Assembly: GCF_900110145.1 (NCBI RefSeq)
Contig: NZ_FOCP01000005.1
Location: forward strand, 1 to 64,000
Reading direction: 5' to 3'
From: Nitrosomonas marina
GTDB taxonomy: Bacteria; Pseudomonadota; Gammaproteobacteria; Burkholderiales; Nitrosomonadaceae
DNA length: 64,000 bases
The position numbers were made by a program, and so were the translations under genes. The notes below the pieces were generated by a model, which searched no databases, was not told the DNA's origin, and worked only from the letters and a program-made list of their open reading frames with translations. The first letter of the stretch is position 1. Every line of letters begins with the position of its first letter. Below are positions 62,714 to 64,000 of the stretch, in pieces.

Positions 62714-64000
62714 TTACTTTCCACGCATAAACAATTTATCCAGACCTGCCATGCTGATTTCGTACCAGGTCGGCCTGCCGTGATTGCATTGATCGGCACG
62801 ATCCGTTGCTTCCATTTCACGCAATAATGCATTCATTTCTGCAATAGTCAGCGTTCTGTTAGCTCGTATCGCAGTATGACAAGACATTGTAGCCAGGATT
62901 TCGTTACGTCCAGCCGCTAACACCCGATCACTTCCGTATTCTCTTATTTCACGCAATATATCCTGGGTCAATTTCACAATATCGGCCTGTTGCAGGATCG
63001 CTGGTACCGATCGTACAGCCAGCGTTGTAGGACCAAGAATAGCAAGCTCAAACCCTATCTGCTCAAATAGCATCAGATTTTCTTCGGCGAAAACAACATC
63101 GCTTCGATCTGCATGAAATGTCACAGGAATCAAAAGTGCCTGCGTGGACCACGATTGACTATCCATTGCCGCCTTCAATTTTTCATACAAAATCCGTTCG
63201 TGCGCTGCGTGCATGTCGACAACAACCAAACCATTATTATTCTGTGCAAGAATATACACGCCATGCAACTGACCCAGCGCAAAACCAAGCGGTGGAAAGT
63301 CAGGCATATTTTCCGCTAATGCGTTATCTGCTATCAGTACATCAGATCTACGATTTGCTTGCGCTCCTGTGTCAGTAGCTGCCATAGTATTCGGATACGC
63401 ATCCTCAATATCAAACAACGACTGATATAACTCTGTCGGCTGCTCGACGCCATATTTTTTCGGTGGGCGACCAGGATAATGCGGGATTGATTCAGAACCC
63501 GCGTTCGTAACCAGTTCCGGATGCATCTCTTTTGAAGGTCTGGCCAGTGATTTATGAACGGCATGAAAAATAAATTGATGCAATGCGCGTGGATCGCGAA
63601 ATTTTATTTCGGATTTCGCCGGATGAACGTTGACATCCACTTCTGACGGATTCATTTCCAGAAACAGAACGAAGGCAGGATAACGATCCAAATGGAGCAC
63701 ATCTCTGTAAGCCTCCCTGATCGCATGAGCAATCAGTCTGTCACGAATGAATCTATGATTCACAAAGAAGTATTGTGTGTCACGTGATGCACGTGAGTAC
63801 GCAGGCAAAGCAACAACACCGTGCAACCTTATATCGGCGGCCTGCTCATTGATACAAGCAACCGATTGGATAAAATCTTCGCCCAGCACAGCTTCGATTC
63901 GCTGCGATATATCAGTAATCGAGTAATGGTGTCGCAGTTTTCCATTATGCTCCAGAGTAAATTCAACATCAGGCTGCACCAAAGCCATCCGTTTCAGTAC
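62714..64000 (-). CDS. mutL: DNA mismatch repair protein MutL (5' end off the window)
   Basis: The open frame continues to the right edge, so the N-terminal ATPase part is missing. What remains is the end of the transducer domain (FFVNHRFIRDRLIAHAI, PSEVDVNVHPAKSEIKFRD) and the dimerisation domain. DMHAAHERILYE fits the DQHA-x2-E-x4-E metal motif of MutL endonucleases with Met for Gln. SCHTAIRANRTL and CNHGRPTW match the other endonuclease motifs. This implies a nicking MutL, in line with organisms lacking MutH. It is convergent with chpA, 8 bp apart. Confidence 0.93.
   Translation of the reverse strand, partial: VLKRMALVQPDVEFTLEHNGKLRHHYSITDISQRIEAVLGEDFIQSVACINEQAADIRLHGVVALPAYSRASRDTQYFFVNHRFIRDRLIAHAIREAYRDVLHLDRYPAFVLFLEMNPSEVDVNVHPAKSEIKFRDPRALHQFIFHAVHKSLARPSKEMHPELVTNAGSESIPHYPGRPPKKYGVEQPTELYQSLFDIEDAYPNTMAATDTGAQANRRSDVLIADNALAENMPDFPPLGFALGQLHGVYILAQNNNGLVVVDMHAAHERILYEKLKAAMDSQSWSTQALLIPVTFHADRSDVVFAEENLMLFEQIGFELAILGPTTLAVRSVPAILQQADIVKLTQDILREIREYGSDRVLAAGRNEILATMSCHTAIRANRTLTIAEMNALLREMEATDRADQCNHGRPTWYEISMAGLDKLFMRGK

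Overview
The window reads as a chromosomal segment of a betaproteobacterial ammonia oxidiser, most likely Nitrosomonas or a close relative. The reasons are the order rpmH-rnpA-yidD-yidC-mnmE, a ybgC-tolQRAB-pal-cpoB operon continuing into queE and queC, a long DksA, both N-end-rule transferases (aat-bpt), a c-type cytochrome P460, and a PEP-CTERM-associated PrsT protein. This is inferred from protein content and gene order; no database search was run. Base composition looks moderate, with AT-rich gaps between genes. Most of the window is housekeeping core. Accessory character is concentrated at 1-8,700, 24,000-28,500, 45,300-49,500 and 49,500-52,700.

Layout. 1-1,600: a likely IS21-type right end, a tRNA-Asn gene and a small periplasmic PepSY-like protein. 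1,592-8,035: a giant repetitive secreted adhesin (DUF4347, five ~159-residue repeats, RTX calcium-binding repeats), convergent with the PepSY gene across a strong hairpin. 8,735-12,962 (minus): mnmE, yidC, yidD, rnpA, rpmH. 13,115-17,093: a Tat-exported transglutaminase-like protein, a carboxylesterase, exonuclease III and a CorC/HlyC-type membrane protein. 17,238-24,001: the complete Tol-Pal operon plus two preQ0 (queuosine) genes. 24,068-28,451: a CsgG/HfaB-like lipoprotein, a Sel1-repeat lipoprotein with dsbB, two secreted proteins of unknown function, and a Fur-box-controlled hemP with a DUF2325 gene. 28,684-29,756: divergent rpmE and dksA. 29,807-33,546 (minus): a compact ybhP-clsB-sua5-HAD operon. 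33,909-45,297: ibaG, the PrsT TPR lipoprotein divergent from a UDP-HexNAc dehydrogenase/epimerase pair, djlA, a GST and hrpA.

45,499-48,402: a ~2.9-kb segment with a LysR regulator, an AhpD-like protein and an unknown membrane protein, bounded by inverted sequences that resemble IS21-type ends. 48,439-52,514: a CsgH-like curli chaperone, a cupin, cytochrome P460, a DUF6164 protein, an SDR, and an outer-membrane beta-barrel whose promoter carries an FNR-type box at the class II position. 52,747-57,544: aat, bpt, pyrD and pilJ. 57,570-62,705: a 1,711-residue ChpA/PilL-type hybrid kinase for type IV pili. The right edge cuts mutL, leaving only its 3' part.

Themes. Many genes serve the cell envelope: YidC/YidD, Tol-Pal, DsbB, ClsB, curli-like factors, exopolysaccharide precursors, PrsT, adhesin and pilus chemosensory proteins. 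The most noteworthy non-core signals are the IS21-like bracketed segment, the FNR-type promoter, the hemP-DUF2325 iron unit, the higher-order repeat homogenisation in the adhesin, and several perfect palindromes in divergent promoter regions. I found no CRISPR array, prophage or recognisable new defence system.
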